From contig NC_015673.1 in the NCBI RefSeq assembly GCF_000177535.2, positions 868,001-932,000 of the forward strand: a stretch of DNA of 64,000 nt, read 5' to 3'. Below, piece after piece: positions 45,589-54,215 of the stretch (position 1 is its first letter; each line of letters opens with the position of its first letter). A program made the position numbers and the translations under genes. A model generated the notes under the pieces. It was not told where the DNA came from and searched no databases. It saw nothing but the letters and a program-made list of their open reading frames with translations. Source of the DNA: Corynebacterium resistens DSM 45100 (GTDB lineage: Bacteria; Actinomycetota; Actinomycetes; Mycobacteriales; Mycobacteriaceae).

Positions 45589-46713
45589 ATGAGTGAACAA
45601 CAGACTTCGAATGGTTCCACACAAACGAGCACCGAGCTGTACAGCCCGCTGAGCCTCGGTCGATATGAAATCCCTAATCGGGTAACGATGGCCGCTTTGA
45701 CACGGTCGCGTGCCGGAGAATCCGGAGTGCCGACTGAGCTGCACACCGAGTATTACTCTCAGCGTGCGGGTAATGGCTTGGTTGTGACGGAGGGAACGTT
45801 TCCCGAGGTGACGGCCCGGGCTTTCCCTGGACAAGCGGGAATTGAAACAGCTGAGCAGCAACAGGGGTGGCGTGAAGTTGCGGATGCAGTTCACCAAAAG
45901 GGTGGCACGATCTTCATGCAGATCATGCACGCTGGCCGCTTGTCCCACGCGACGTTGACCGGGGGAGTGCCACCGGAGGCGCCGTCTGCTATTGCTTCGG
46001 GTACGGCGGTTCGTGATTTTGAAGCCCGCAAGCCTTGCCCAGTACCCAGAGCCTTGGAGACGGAGGAGATCCCGCGGGTTATTGAGCAGTTCCGTGCTGC
46101 CGCTCGGCGGGCAGTGGATGCGGGGTTGGACGGCGTGGAGATCCACGGAGCCAACGGATACCTGCTGCACGAGTTTCTGGGATCTGAATCCAACCAGCGC
46201 ACCGATAATTACGGTGGGTCCCCAGAGAATCGGGCGCGGCTGCTGGTGGAGATCCTGCGCGCAGTTGCAAAAGAGATTGGCGCGGATCGTCTAGGCGTGC
46301 GACTTTCGCCACGTAATAATATCCAGGGTGTAGTTGACGGCGATGATGCAGAAGCACTGGCGAGCTATTCAGTTCTGTTGGACGAGGTTGCCCAGTTGGG
46401 GCTGGCTTATGTTTCTTTCCTCTATCCGCATCCCGAGGATGATTTCATAGCTGACTTGCGACAGAAGGTGCGGGCTAATGGCAAGACGAAGGTTATTTTC
46501 AACACTGGGTTCGCGGAAGTGACTCAGCGTGAAGATGCTATTGAGCAAATGTCGCGCGAAAACGTAGATGCAGTGGCCATTGGGCGCATGGTCATTGCGA
46601 ATCCGGATCTTTCTTACCGCTGGGAGAATGATCTTGCCCTCAACGAACCGGATCCTGATACCTTCTACGTGGGCGGTGCGCGTGGGTACACGGATTACCC
46701 GTTCGCTGATTAG
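45589..46713 (+). CDS. NADH:flavin oxidoreductase (old yellow enzyme)
   Basis: The protein has 374 residues. It begins LYSPLSLGRYEIPNRVTMA, with QIMHAGRLSH and GLDGVEIHGANGYLLHEFL and SNQRTDNYGGS, the FMN- and substrate-binding parts of the NemA/OYE group. The His-Gly-Ala-Asn segment gives the active-site pair. It reduces activated alkenes or nitro compounds with NAD(P)H. It lies alone between the pxp operon and the lipoprotein gene, with no obvious redox partner. Confidence 0.88.
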   Translation: MSEQQTSNGSTQTSTELYSPLSLGRYEIPNRVTMAALTRSRAGESGVPTELHTEYYSQRAGNGLVVTEGTFPEVTARAFPGQAGIETAEQQQGWREVADAVHQKGGTIFMQIMHAGRLSHATLTGGVPPEAPSAIASGTAVRDFEARKPCPVPRALETEEIPRVIEQFRAAARRAVDAGLDGVEIHGANGYLLHEFLGSESNQRTDNYGGSPENRARLLVEILRAVAKEIGADRLGVRLSPRNNIQGVVDGDDAEALASYSVLLDEVAQLGLAYVSFLYPHPEDDFIADLRQKVRANGKTKVIFNTGFAEVTQREDAIEQMSRENVDAVAIGRMVIANPDLSYRWENDLALNEPDPDTFYVGGARGYTDYPFAD

Positions 46714-46765
46714 GGCATGCCTCTCAACCGACGCAGCCTGGCTGGGGGGTAGTTCGGTTGGTCCG

Positions 46766-46798
46766 GTCAGCTGGGCTAGTTCGTCAGCTGGGCTAGTT
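46766..46798. repeat. Two tandem copies of a 16-bp sequence
   Basis: GTCAGCTGGGCTAGTT occurs at 46766-46781 and 46783-46798, one base apart, between the oxidoreductase and lipoprotein genes. Related AGTTCGGTT units surround it. Confidence 0.8.
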
Positions 46799-46809
46799 TT
46801 TCAGTTCGG

Positions 46810-47424
46810 TTAGTTCGCTCCGGCGCGCTGCGCCTTTAGCCGAAGGTTCGCGCAAACCTGGGGCGCGTTGTATTGGCCCGAATTGCATTGGTTGAGCAAT
46901 TGCGTTTCACCACTGGTGAGATTCGGATTCCCATTTTGCCCTGTGCCGTAGCCACATTGGTATGCAGGGCAGTTGGGGCTTGCGCCTTGATTGCCGCGGG
47001 GTGGTTGTTTTTGGTAGGGCTTTACTGGAACGTTGGGTGGCGGGGTCTGGGCTTGGCCTGCTGGTGCCTGCTGCTGGGGCGGAACGGCTTGCTGATTAGG
47101 CTGTGGCTTAGAAGGCGCCATAGGCGCAGCGGCATCTGGTGCCTGGCCTGATTCAGGATTCTGTGGGGCGGTAGGGGATCCGGTGTCGCTTTCAGGTGTG
47201 GAAGTCTCAGTTTCCTGCGTACCCGTTGGGTTTGGACCTCCATTGGAGGAATCTTCATCAGCCTTGGAAGCATCAGATGATGGAGTTGTCTGTTCCACCG
47301 TAACGGTGGTCTTTTTGTCTGAGTCATCCTTGGTGGTACTGAAGCCGGCATCGCAAGCTGTAAGAGCAAGCATTCCGGCAAACGCCACGGGTAGAAGTTT
47401 GGTGCGTGTAGTGAGTGTCTTCAT
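46810..47424 (-). CDS. Proline-rich lipoprotein
   Basis: The protein has 204 residues. A signal peptide ends in a lipobox, ALTAC, with Cys24 the lipidation site. The mature part is rich in Pro, Gln, Thr and Ser and probably disordered until about 140. A C-terminal domain of about 60 residues has four cysteines (NCPAYQCGYG, NQCNSGQ, QVCANLR), perhaps disulfide-linked. I do not recognise the family. It would be anchored on the outer face of the plasma membrane. Confidence 0.78.
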   Translation of the reverse strand: MKTLTTRTKLLPVAFAGMLALTACDAGFSTTKDDSDKKTTVTVEQTTPSSDASKADEDSSNGGPNPTGTQETETSTPESDTGSPTAPQNPESGQAPDAAAPMAPSKPQPNQQAVPPQQQAPAGQAQTPPPNVPVKPYQKQPPRGNQGASPNCPAYQCGYGTGQNGNPNLTSGETQLLNQCNSGQYNAPQVCANLRLKAQRAGAN

Positions 47425-47624
47425 GAGTGTTCTTCCTTGTGGATTCGTTTCCTGCGGGTGGAAAAGAACCTTATCCCCGGTAACTGCTCTGGGAGTCGAT
47501 GCCGCAGAATTCTGTTACGTCGGACAAGGCTGAAGCTCTCCGGTGACTGAATGGCAACCGTGCCAAGGTCACTGGTTAAGCATTCTAAAGAATTTGACGG
47601 GCTTCGCACCTCGATGGTTACAAA

Positions 47625-47658
47625 GAACCCACGGTTCCCAAAAGGAAACCGTGGGTTC
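47625..47658 (-). terminator. Terminator downstream of glnA1
   Basis: A perfect 12-bp stem, GAACCCACGGTT (47625-47636) with AACCGTGGGTTC (47647-47658), lies about 55 bases after the glnA1 stop on the minus strand. A short T-rich tail follows. Confidence 0.8.
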
Positions 47659-47714
47659 TAGTGAATGGCTCACCGTTCAGAGCCTTATCCGGCTACGGAG
47701 CAGGAACTCCCTAA

Positions 47715-49151
47715 CTAGCAGTCGAAGTACATCTCGAACTCCTGCGGCGTTGGGCGCAGGCGGGTCGGCATGATTTCGTTGTCGATCTTGTAGTTGATGT
47801 AGGTCTCGATCAGATCCTCGGTGAATACGCCACCTTCGGTGAGGAACTCGTTGTCCTCCTCGAGTGCCTTCAGCGCAGCCTCCAAGGAAGTCGGTGCCTG
47901 TGGGATGTCCTTGGCTTCCTCCGGTGGCAGCTCGTAGAGGTCCTTGTCGACCGGCGCGTGTGGCTCGATGCGGTTCTTGATGCCGTCCAGGCCGGCCATC
48001 ATCATGGCGGCGAAGCCCAAGTAAGGGTTGCCGGATGGGTCCGGAGCACGGAACTCGATGCGCTTGGCCTTCGGGTTGGAACCGGTGATCGGGATGCGGA
48101 TAGCTGCGGAACGGTTGCGCTGCGAGTACACGAGGTTGATAGGGGCCTCGAAGCCCGGCACCAGGCGGTGGTAGGAGTTCAGGGTTGGGTTGGTGAATGC
48201 CAACACCGCGCCAGCGTGCTCCAAGATGCCACCGATGTAGTAACGCGCAATATCGGACAAGCCCGCGTAGCCGTTCTCATCGAAGAACAGTGGCTTGCCG
48301 TCCTTCCACAGGGACTGGTGGGCATGCATGCCGGAACCATTGTCGCCTGCCAGTGGCTTGGGCATGAAGGTCGCTACCTTGCCGTTGTTCCACGCAGTGT
48401 TCTTGACGATGTACTTGAAGGACTGCAGGTCGTCAGCCGCGTGCAACATCGTGTTGAACTTGTAGTTGATCTCCTGCTGACCACCGGTACCGACCTCGTG
48501 GTGGAACCGTTCCAGTTCAAAGCCGGACTCTGCCAAGTTCAGCGCCATCTGATCACGCAGTTCCTGGGTCTGGTCATACGGCGCAACGGGGAAGTAGCCA
48601 CCCTTCATACGGGTCTTGTTGCCACGGTTCAGGGAACCATCCAAATCGAATTCCTCGCCACGGTTCCACCAGCCCTCGCTGGAGTCAACCTCGAAGAAAG
48701 CATTGTTCGTATCCACGGAGTAGCGCGCGGAATCGAACAGGTAGAACTCGGCTTCAGCGCCGAAGAAGCAAGTATCAGCGATACCCGTGGAAGTCAGGTA
48801 TTCCTCAGCCTTGCGTGCAACGTTGCGGGGATCGCGGCTAAAAGGTTCGCGAGTAAAAGGGTCGTGGACGAAGAACTTCATGTTCAAGGTCTTCGCCGTG
48901 CGGAATGGGTCGATCTTCGCGGTTGCGAGGTCCGGCAGCAGGTTCATGTCGGACTCTTCAATCGTGGTGAATCCGCGAACGGAGGAGCCATCAAAGGCGA
49001 GTCCCTCTTCTGCTGCTTCTTCATCGAATGCGCTGGCTGGAATAGTGAAGTGCTGCTCGGTGCCGGGCACATCGGTAAAGCGGACATCAACGAATTGCAC
49101 GTCATTGTCCTTGATGTACTTCACAACATCGGCAGGGTTCTGGAATGCCAC
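47715..49151 (-). CDS. glnA: Glutamine synthetase type I (main, adenylylatable)
   Basis: The protein has 478 residues with a GTG start at 49151 ([10 protein letters not shown]); an upstream in-frame ATG lacks family similarity. [34 protein letters not shown] and NRSAAIRIP mark the active site. DLYELPPEE includes the tyrosine modified by GlnE. It is the principal ammonia-assimilating enzyme, a dodecamer in the cytosol. GlnE and GlnA2 lie 20 kb away. I could not find a convincing AmtR box upstream. Confidence 0.95.
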   Translation of the reverse strand: MAFQNPADVVKYIKDNDVQFVDVRFTDVPGTEQHFTIPASAFDEEAAEEGLAFDGSSVRGFTTIEESDMNLLPDLATAKIDPFRTAKTLNMKFFVHDPFTREPFSRDPRNVARKAEEYLTSTGIADTCFFGAEAEFYLFDSARYSVDTNNAFFEVDSSEGWWNRGEEFDLDGSLNRGNKTRMKGGYFPVAPYDQTQELRDQMALNLAESGFELERFHHEVGTGGQQEINYKFNTMLHAADDLQSFKYIVKNTAWNNGKVATFMPKPLAGDNGSGMHAHQSLWKDGKPLFFDENGYAGLSDIARYYIGGILEHAGAVLAFTNPTLNSYHRLVPGFEAPINLVYSQRNRSAAIRIPITGSNPKAKRIEFRAPDPSGNPYLGFAAMMMAGLDGIKNRIEPHAPVDKDLYELPPEEAKDIPQAPTSLEAALKALEEDNEFLTEGGVFTEDLIETYINYKIDNEIMPTRLRPTPQEFEMYFDC

Positions 49152-49539
49152 TGTAAATCTTTTCCGTTCTTTGCAGTTGAGAAACTTGCGTCTGAGCTGC
49201 CCAGTGATGCGCACCTAACGTACGTCACTGGCAACGTCCAAAACCAGTGTAGACAAACTGTGTTGCTCGTCTGTCACCTAAATGTTTCGACATTGTTAAC
49301 TCTGTTGTTGCTTCTCTTTGGCAATCGCAGGTCGCAGGCGGCGCTTCTAGTCGCTTTTTGCTTTTTAATTCGACGCCACGCTGGGCCCAGCTTTGGCCAC
49401 CATCGAGAATTACGTATATAAGCATACGCAGACCACCAGAGGCCTTGTGTCGTTTTAGGTCTTTTCGTTGGTCGGAAGTGCTCGAGCGGTCCGGGTGTTT
49501 TAGAGCTTTCCGCCCGTGGGGGATAACCTAGGAGACACT
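49152..49539. other. Intergenic region between glnA1 and the RDD gene
   Basis: These 388 bases separate divergent genes. A plausible glnA1 -10, TACACT on the minus strand, lies near 49247-49252. A copy of the dispersed GTGGCGTC motif with its A-rich tail is at 49355-49379 on the minus strand. I see no gene and no confident nitrogen-control operator. Confidence 0.4.
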
Positions 49540-50016
49540 ATGAGCGAAAAGCGATCTTGGCTGGAAGGCCCGCAACTGCCGGGTGAAAACGAAGCCACCG
49601 GTGAAATCAGTAGCTACCCTGGAGAGTCTTTCGGGATCCCTAAAGAAGGCCCCGGATCTTTAGCTTCCCTGTTCTCGCGAATGGGTGCCTTGTTGATTGA
49701 CTGGATTATATGCATGGTCTTGGCGTGGCTGATTACCCTTCAAACGGATGTGTTGGGGCACTATTCCACGCTGACATGGCTATTGTTCCTGGTCTGGCGC
49801 ACGATTTCAGTGTGGCTCTTTGCCCAATCGCCCGGCCACGCAGTGATGGGCATTGGTGTGGGGCGAATTGATAAGCCCGACGAGCGAGTTGGTTTTGTGC
49901 GCGCGTTGGTGCGCACCTTCTTCACGCTCTTCCTGTTCCCTCCGATCATCCAGGACACGGATGGTCGTGGCATGCACGACCGCGCCACGGGCACCGCGGT
50001 AGTGCGTGTACGCTAG
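49540..50016 (+). CDS. RDD family membrane protein
   Basis: The protein has 158 residues from the ATG at 49540, which has GGAG nine bases before it. FSRMGALLIDWIICMVL contains the Arg and Asp of the RDD motif, and a second helix and PGHAVMGIGVGRI follow. The C-terminal GRGMHDRATGTAVV is typical. Function is unknown in general. It sits divergent from glnA1, as in Rv2219A-Rv2220. Confidence 0.82.
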   Translation: MSEKRSWLEGPQLPGENEATGEISSYPGESFGIPKEGPGSLASLFSRMGALLIDWIICMVLAWLITLQTDVLGHYSTLTWLLFLVWRTISVWLFAQSPGHAVMGIGVGRIDKPDERVGFVRALVRTFFTLFLFPPIIQDTDGRGMHDRATGTAVVRVR

Positions 50017-50350
50017 GCGCCTCGCTCTTTCTGGAGGCTTATTTGGGGGCTTACCCCTCTCGTCTCCCCTCACTCCGGCACCCGCAATCTAGCGGGTTTG
50101 CCCGTGACTGAGTTCCTGCGTCCCCTGGTTGGTCGGCAGAAACAAATGCCCAGTTTTGCGTGGCGGGATCTAGTGGTGAATGCAGCACCCCGCTGTGTTT
50201 TTGAGGTACTGAAATGACCTGCTAGCCCGATCCTGCTGCTGTGTGTTGGTGTTGAATTTGCAGCACGATTTGCAGAACGAGATGACCGATCCGGTCGCTC
50301 CAGGGTGCATCTGATTCTGTTTTTCGGAAACGTGGGTTGATCTGGCTAGC
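50017..50350. other. Gene-free stretch before the tandem repeats
   Basis: I see no convincing gene, RNA or strong terminator. A minus-strand frame across 50222-50479 only reflects the neighbouring repeats. The sequence may be decayed. Confidence 0.4.
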
Positions 50351-50465
50351 GCGCACATGAGGGGGGTAGCAAGTTGCTGCACACATGGGATGGGCCGGTC
50401 GGCGCGCACATGGGATGAGTCGGTCGGCGCGCACATGGGATGAGTCGGTCGGCGCGCACATGAGG
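50351..50465. repeat. 25-bp tandem repeats
   Basis: A 25-bp unit beginning GCGCACATGGGATGAGTCGG occurs at 50404-50428 and 50429-50453. A degenerate copy is at 50379-50403, and partial copies are at 50351 and 50454. Copies abut directly with no spacers, so this is not CRISPR. Confidence 0.9.
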
Positions 50466-50515
50466 ACAGCAGGGGCCACAGAACAGGGCGAGGGATTGGC
50501 CTAGACCGCCCCGGG

Positions 50516-50550
50516 GTCCAGCCCAGCCCAGCCCAGCCCAGTCCAGCCCC
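50516..50550. repeat. CCCAG pentanucleotide repeat
   Basis: About five to six copies of CCCAG/TCCAG run up to the stop codon of the LysE-family gene. Such a short repeat could vary by slippage. Confidence 0.85.
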
Positions 50551-50553
50551 GAC

Positions 50554-51189
50554 CTAGCCCATAATGCTCCGCGCGATCAGCACGGCAGCGAAGATGAAGA
50601 ACAAAGCGGCTGAAATCGCGTCGATAATTGGACCAGCGCCTAGCAGTCGTCGGCGAACCCGGGCCGTGGAAACTACGAAGGCTAGAAATCCAAAACCTAA
50701 GGCAGCCTCGCCGACTAGCAACAATCCGAGCAAGACACTCAAATACCACGGAGCCCCCGCTGGCAGGACCGGGGCGATTATGGCCGCTAGATAAAGGACG
50801 ATCTTCGGGTTGGAGAGATTCGTCATCAGCCCTTGGCGATAGCTGGCGGATGGGGGACCAAGGATTTCAGAAACGTCTATATCATGCACAGGCTGATTCC
50901 ACTGTTGGCGCGCAGACCGCGCCATGGTGAAAGCCATATAGAGCAGGTAGGCCGCGCCAGCAAGCTGGATCCCAGTGAGCAAACCCGGATGTCTCGTTAG
51001 CAGAATCGCTGCTCCCGCGATCGTCAACGCAATCCACATCGATGCACCAGTGGTGATGCCGGCAACGGCTGCAAGTGCATGCGGGCGGGACTTCGCGCTC
51101 AGTCGCAGAACCAGTAGCAGATCTGGCCCTGGAGTGAACACTCCAAGGATATTGAGCACCAGGATGGTGCCGAGCAATTCAATGCTCAT
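50554..51189 (-). CDS. LysE/RhtB family amino-acid exporter
   Basis: The protein has 211 residues with about five or six helices. VFTPGPDLLLVLRLS near the N-terminus is the family signature, and LMTNLSNPKIVLYLAAI is the central motif. It probably exports an amino acid or derivative. It interrupts the order RDD-DUF4191-lipA seen in relatives and is bordered by short repeats, so it may have been inserted. It ends right at the repeat array. Confidence 0.85.
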   Translation of the reverse strand: MSIELLGTILVLNILGVFTPGPDLLLVLRLSAKSRPHALAAVAGITTGASMWIALTIAGAAILLTRHPGLLTGIQLAGAAYLLYMAFTMARSARQQWNQPVHDIDVSEILGPPSASYRQGLMTNLSNPKIVLYLAAIIAPVLPAGAPWYLSVLLGLLLVGEAALGFGFLAFVVSTARVRRRLLGAGPIIDAISAALFFIFAAVLIARSIMG

Positions 51190-51201
51190 CAGCGTTTACA
51201 A

Positions 51202-51975
51202 TTAACCCTTTTTGCCACGCTGCGCAGCGCGACGTGCGCGGCGGTTCATGCCGGCCACTTTCGCTCCCTTTGGCAAGGGACCCTTGGGCATAGCGTTCTG
51301 TGGGGAGTTGAGCTTGGAAATAGATTCCACGCGGCTGTTCAGCGCTTCGACCTCGGTTTTTTTGATATTCCGAGGCATCCGCATCATGTGGTTCTGCAGC
51401 TTCTTCACCGGAACCTGACCCTCTTCTTCACCCACGATGACCTCGTAGATGGGGGTCTTACCCACAATGCGGGCGAGCTTCTTCTTCTCCTGCGCCATCA
51501 TTGGCTTGAGGCGATGCTCCGCCCCTTCGCCAACCAACACGACACCTGGGGTGCCGACTACTCGGTGAACGGCATCCATGTGCGTATTAGACGCTACGCC
51601 AGGTTCAGTGATCCACTTCATGCCGACGCCATCGCGCATGTTCTGCAACGCCCATGCCGCAGCACCTGCTTCGCCCTCGATTTGGTCGTAGACACCGGAC
51701 TGCAGACGGCGTGAGAACACCACCATCGCGACTGCAGCGCCCAAAATAATGCCAACAATGAGGTTCAGCCACCACCAGCCGAAAACCAAGCTGAGTAGCA
51801 GCATCAAGATAATTGGTACAAGGAACGCCACTACCATGAGCGGCACGAGCTTGTTATCCCGCTCACGTTGGATCTTAAAGGCTTGCCACAGCTGGGAGTA
51901 TTGCTGCTTGCGCTGAGCCTTCTTCGCAGCCTTAGCTGCCTTCTTATTTTCCTTTTCGCGGATGTCCTTCGCCAT
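51202..51975 (-). CDS. DUF4191 membrane protein
   Basis: The protein has 257 residues from the ATG at 51975. A Lys/Ala-rich helix (about 5-35) precedes two close membrane helices (about 43-90), then a soluble domain with TPGVVLVGEG and a basic tail rich in Arg and Lys. The family neighbours lipA in mycobacteria and corynebacteria (Rv2219-Rv2218). Its role is unknown. It lies about 120 bases downstream of lipA. Confidence 0.82.
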   Translation of the reverse strand: MAKDIREKENKKAAKAAKKAQRKQQYSQLWQAFKIQRERDNKLVPLMVVAFLVPIILMLLLSLVFGWWWLNLIVGIILGAAVAMVVFSRRLQSGVYDQIEGEAGAAAWALQNMRDGVGMKWITEPGVASNTHMDAVHRVVGTPGVVLVGEGAEHRLKPMMAQEKKKLARIVGKTPIYEVIVGEEEGQVPVKKLQNHMMRMPRNIKKTEVEALNSRVESISKLNSPQNAMPKGPLPKGAKVAGMNRRARRAAQRGKKG

Positions 51976-52096
51976 GACTCTTAGGATAGAACATTGGCCC
52001 GACAACCGATAAAAGCCCCGACATCACCCGGCGTTCGGGGAAGTCGAGGCGGCGTCGAAACAACAAAGAAGTAACGACGATCAAGCGGTGACGAAG

Positions 52097-53143
52097 CTAA
52101 CGAGCTGCGGAAACCGGGGTCTCCTCGGAGGTGCCGTACTTCTCGATGAGCGTGGAAGCTTCCTGGGAAGTCGTACCCTCCAGCTTGTCAGCCAAATGCT
52201 TGAGGTTTTCTGGGAGCTCCTCACCGCGGGCTGCCTTAGCTTGGGCATACAAGCGACCTGCGCGGTAGGAAGAGCGCACCAACGGGCCGGACATAACGGC
52301 CTTGATGCCTAGATCGTAGGCAACCTCGGAGTGCTCCATGAATTCCTCCGGCTTCACCCAACGCTCGATGGGGTGGTGCAGTGGGGAGGGGCGCAGGTAC
52401 TGGGTGATGGTCAAGATGTCCGTGCCGGCATCGACCATATCCTTGATTGCCTCTTGGACTTCTTCCTTGGTTTCGCCCATGCCCAAGATCAGGTTGGACT
52501 TGGTCACCAAACCGCGCTTGTGGGCACGGTGGATGACTTCGAGCGAACGATCGTACTTGAAGGCCGGGCGAATGCGCTTGAAGATACGTGGCACGGTTTC
52601 CAGATTGTGAGCAAATACCTCAGGCTCCGCATCGAAAACGATGTCCAAGAGATCTGGCTTGTTGGAGAAGTCAGGGGTCAGATTCTCAACACCGGTGTTG
52701 GGGTTGAGCTCGTGAATCTTGCGCACGACTTCGGCATACAACCAAGCGCCTTCGTCATCGAGGTCATCGCGGGTCACACCAGTGATGGTTGCGTAGCGCA
52801 AGCCCATTTCTTGAATGCTTTCCGCCACGCGACGAGGCTCATCGCGGTCCAGCGGAGAGGGGCGGCCAGATTTAATCTGGCAGAAGTCGCAACGGCGGGA
52901 GCAAGTGTCTCCACCGATGAGGAACGTAGCCTCACGGTCTTCCCAACATTCGTGGATGTTGGGGCAGCCAGCCTCTTGGCACACCGTGTGCAGCGATGCT
53001 CCCGAAACACGGTTTTTCATATCCCGGTACTCGGGGCCCATTTTCGCGCTGGTGCGAATCCAGCGGGGCTTGGACTCAATGGGTGTCTGAGAATTTTTCG
53101 CCTCAATGCGAAGCATGCGGCGTCCGTCTGCGGTCACAGTCAT
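52097..53143 (-). CDS. lipA: Lipoyl synthase
   Basis: The protein has 348 residues from ATG 53143 (a GTG at 53152 is possible). [12 protein letters not shown] is the auxiliary-cluster motif and [10 protein letters not shown] the radical-SAM motif; a late RSSYRAG carries the terminal serine. It inserts two sulfurs into octanoyl groups on E2 and GcvH-type proteins. lipB lies just upstream on the same strand, and the E2 gene follows. Confidence 0.95.
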   Translation of the reverse strand: MTVTADGRRMLRIEAKNSQTPIESKPRWIRTSAKMGPEYRDMKNRVSGASLHTVCQEAGCPNIHECWEDREATFLIGGDTCSRRCDFCQIKSGRPSPLDRDEPRRVAESIQEMGLRYATITGVTRDDLDDEGAWLYAEVVRKIHELNPNTGVENLTPDFSNKPDLLDIVFDAEPEVFAHNLETVPRIFKRIRPAFKYDRSLEVIHRAHKRGLVTKSNLILGMGETKEEVQEAIKDMVDAGTDILTITQYLRPSPLHHPIERWVKPEEFMEHSEVAYDLGIKAVMSGPLVRSSYRAGRLYAQAKAARGEELPENLKHLADKLEGTTSQEASTLIEKYGTSEETPVSAAR

Positions 53144-53213
53144 GCCGTCCACCCTACGCGCCTTCGAAAAAGCGTGCTAAACCCGGGTTGGCTGGGAAGT
53201 GGGCGAGCTGGGC

Positions 53214-53924
53214 CTAACCCAATTCGTGCTCTGCTACCTGCAGGTCTCCGTTCATGGCATCCACAATATGGCGAGCAAGAATATCGCGCGCATCGGCTAC
53301 AGGCACATCGCGTCCCAGCTCCGCGCTAAGGGTAGTCACCCCCGCATCTGCAAGGCCACACGGAACGATGTGGTCGTAGTACTCCATGGAGTTATTGCAG
53401 TTGAGGCTCACCCCGTGCATCGTGACACCCCGTGTCACCCGAATCCCGATAGCAGCGATTTTGCGGGCGGGTTTCAGCTCTCCGTTGACGATGCCAGCGG
53501 GCAGCCACACCCCCGAGCGCCCCTCTATGCGCCCCACACCATCGAGCCCCAATTCGTTGCATGTAGCGATTAGGGCTTCTTCGAGCCGACGCACGTAATC
53601 AACAACATCCACCGGGTCGTCCAGCTGAATGATGGGGTAGGCCACCAGTTGTCCGGGCCCGTGCCAAGTGATGCGTCCGCCACGATCGATATCAACCACG
53701 GGTAGCCCATTGGTTGGACGATCGGAATCCTCGGTGCGCTTACCTGCGGTGTATGTAGGAGGGTGCTCGAGAAGCAGCAGCGTGTCGGTGATCTCGCCAT
53801 CCGCCCGCTGCGCGGCCAGCTTCGCCTGCCGATCCCAGGTTTCCCGGTAGTCCACGAGCCCCAGGTCCTGAATCTCGATCTCCCTATCCGGAGCCCTTCT
53901 GATGCTTCCCTTCTGATAACCCAT
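53214..53924 (-). CDS. lipB: Octanoyltransferase
   Basis: The protein has 236 residues. [23 protein letters not shown] (catalytic Lys) and HIVPCGLAD (catalytic Cys) are the LipB signatures. It moves octanoyl from acyl carrier protein to lipoyl domains, which LipA then converts. The acyl carrier protein gene at 9.7 kb could supply substrate. lipA follows after about 70 bases. Confidence 0.95.
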   Translation of the reverse strand: MGYQKGSIRRAPDREIEIQDLGLVDYRETWDRQAKLAAQRADGEITDTLLLLEHPPTYTAGKRTEDSDRPTNGLPVVDIDRGGRITWHGPGQLVAYPIIQLDDPVDVVDYVRRLEEALIATCNELGLDGVGRIEGRSGVWLPAGIVNGELKPARKIAAIGIRVTRGVTMHGVSLNCNNSMEYYDHIVPCGLADAGVTTLSAELGRDVPVADARDILARHIVDAMNGDLQVAEHELG

Positions 53925-54036
53925 GTGTCACATCTTACGCCCGCAGCTTTTTCTGCCGGTTTGCCGTCTGTTTTCTTTTAATGACGCCAAGGGGAGCGCC
54001 CGCAATTAGTCCCAAACTTCCTTGTTTGAGCACGAT

Positions 54037-54081
54037 GAAGCCCCCAGTCTTCACCGTGCTGTGAAGAAACTGGGGGCTTTC
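54037..54081. terminator. Long hairpin between lipB and the E2 gene
   Basis: AAGCCCCCAGT (54038-54048) pairs with ACTGGGGGCTT (54069-54079), with an inner stem CTTCAC / GTGAAG. It lies 135 bases after the E2 stop on the minus strand and probably ends its transcript. Confidence 0.7.
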
Positions 54082-54215
54082 ACGTTTCGCTGGGAAGTGA
54101 CCCCGCGGTCATCCCTGACCGGACTCACCGTACTCCTAGCGAAGGAGGGAGCAATCCCGGCCCTTGAGCAGTGCGCTAAACCAGGCTTTTAGATCCGCGC
54201 GTTAGAACTCAGACC

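Noticed and set aside
47958..49421. 487-codon plus-strand frame opposite glnA1.
   Set aside because: It is antisense to a highly conserved gene; its length follows from codon bias on the real strand.
49152..49539. AmtR nitrogen-control box upstream of glnA1.
   Set aside because: No stretch resembles the AmtR consensus closely enough to call.
50351..50465. CRISPR-like array.
   Set aside because: The 25-bp units abut directly without spacers, and no cas genes are present.
50222..50479. Minus-strand reading frame with repeated Cys/His-containing units.
   Set aside because: It is created by the 25-bp DNA repeats, has no ribosome-binding site and no recognisable domain.
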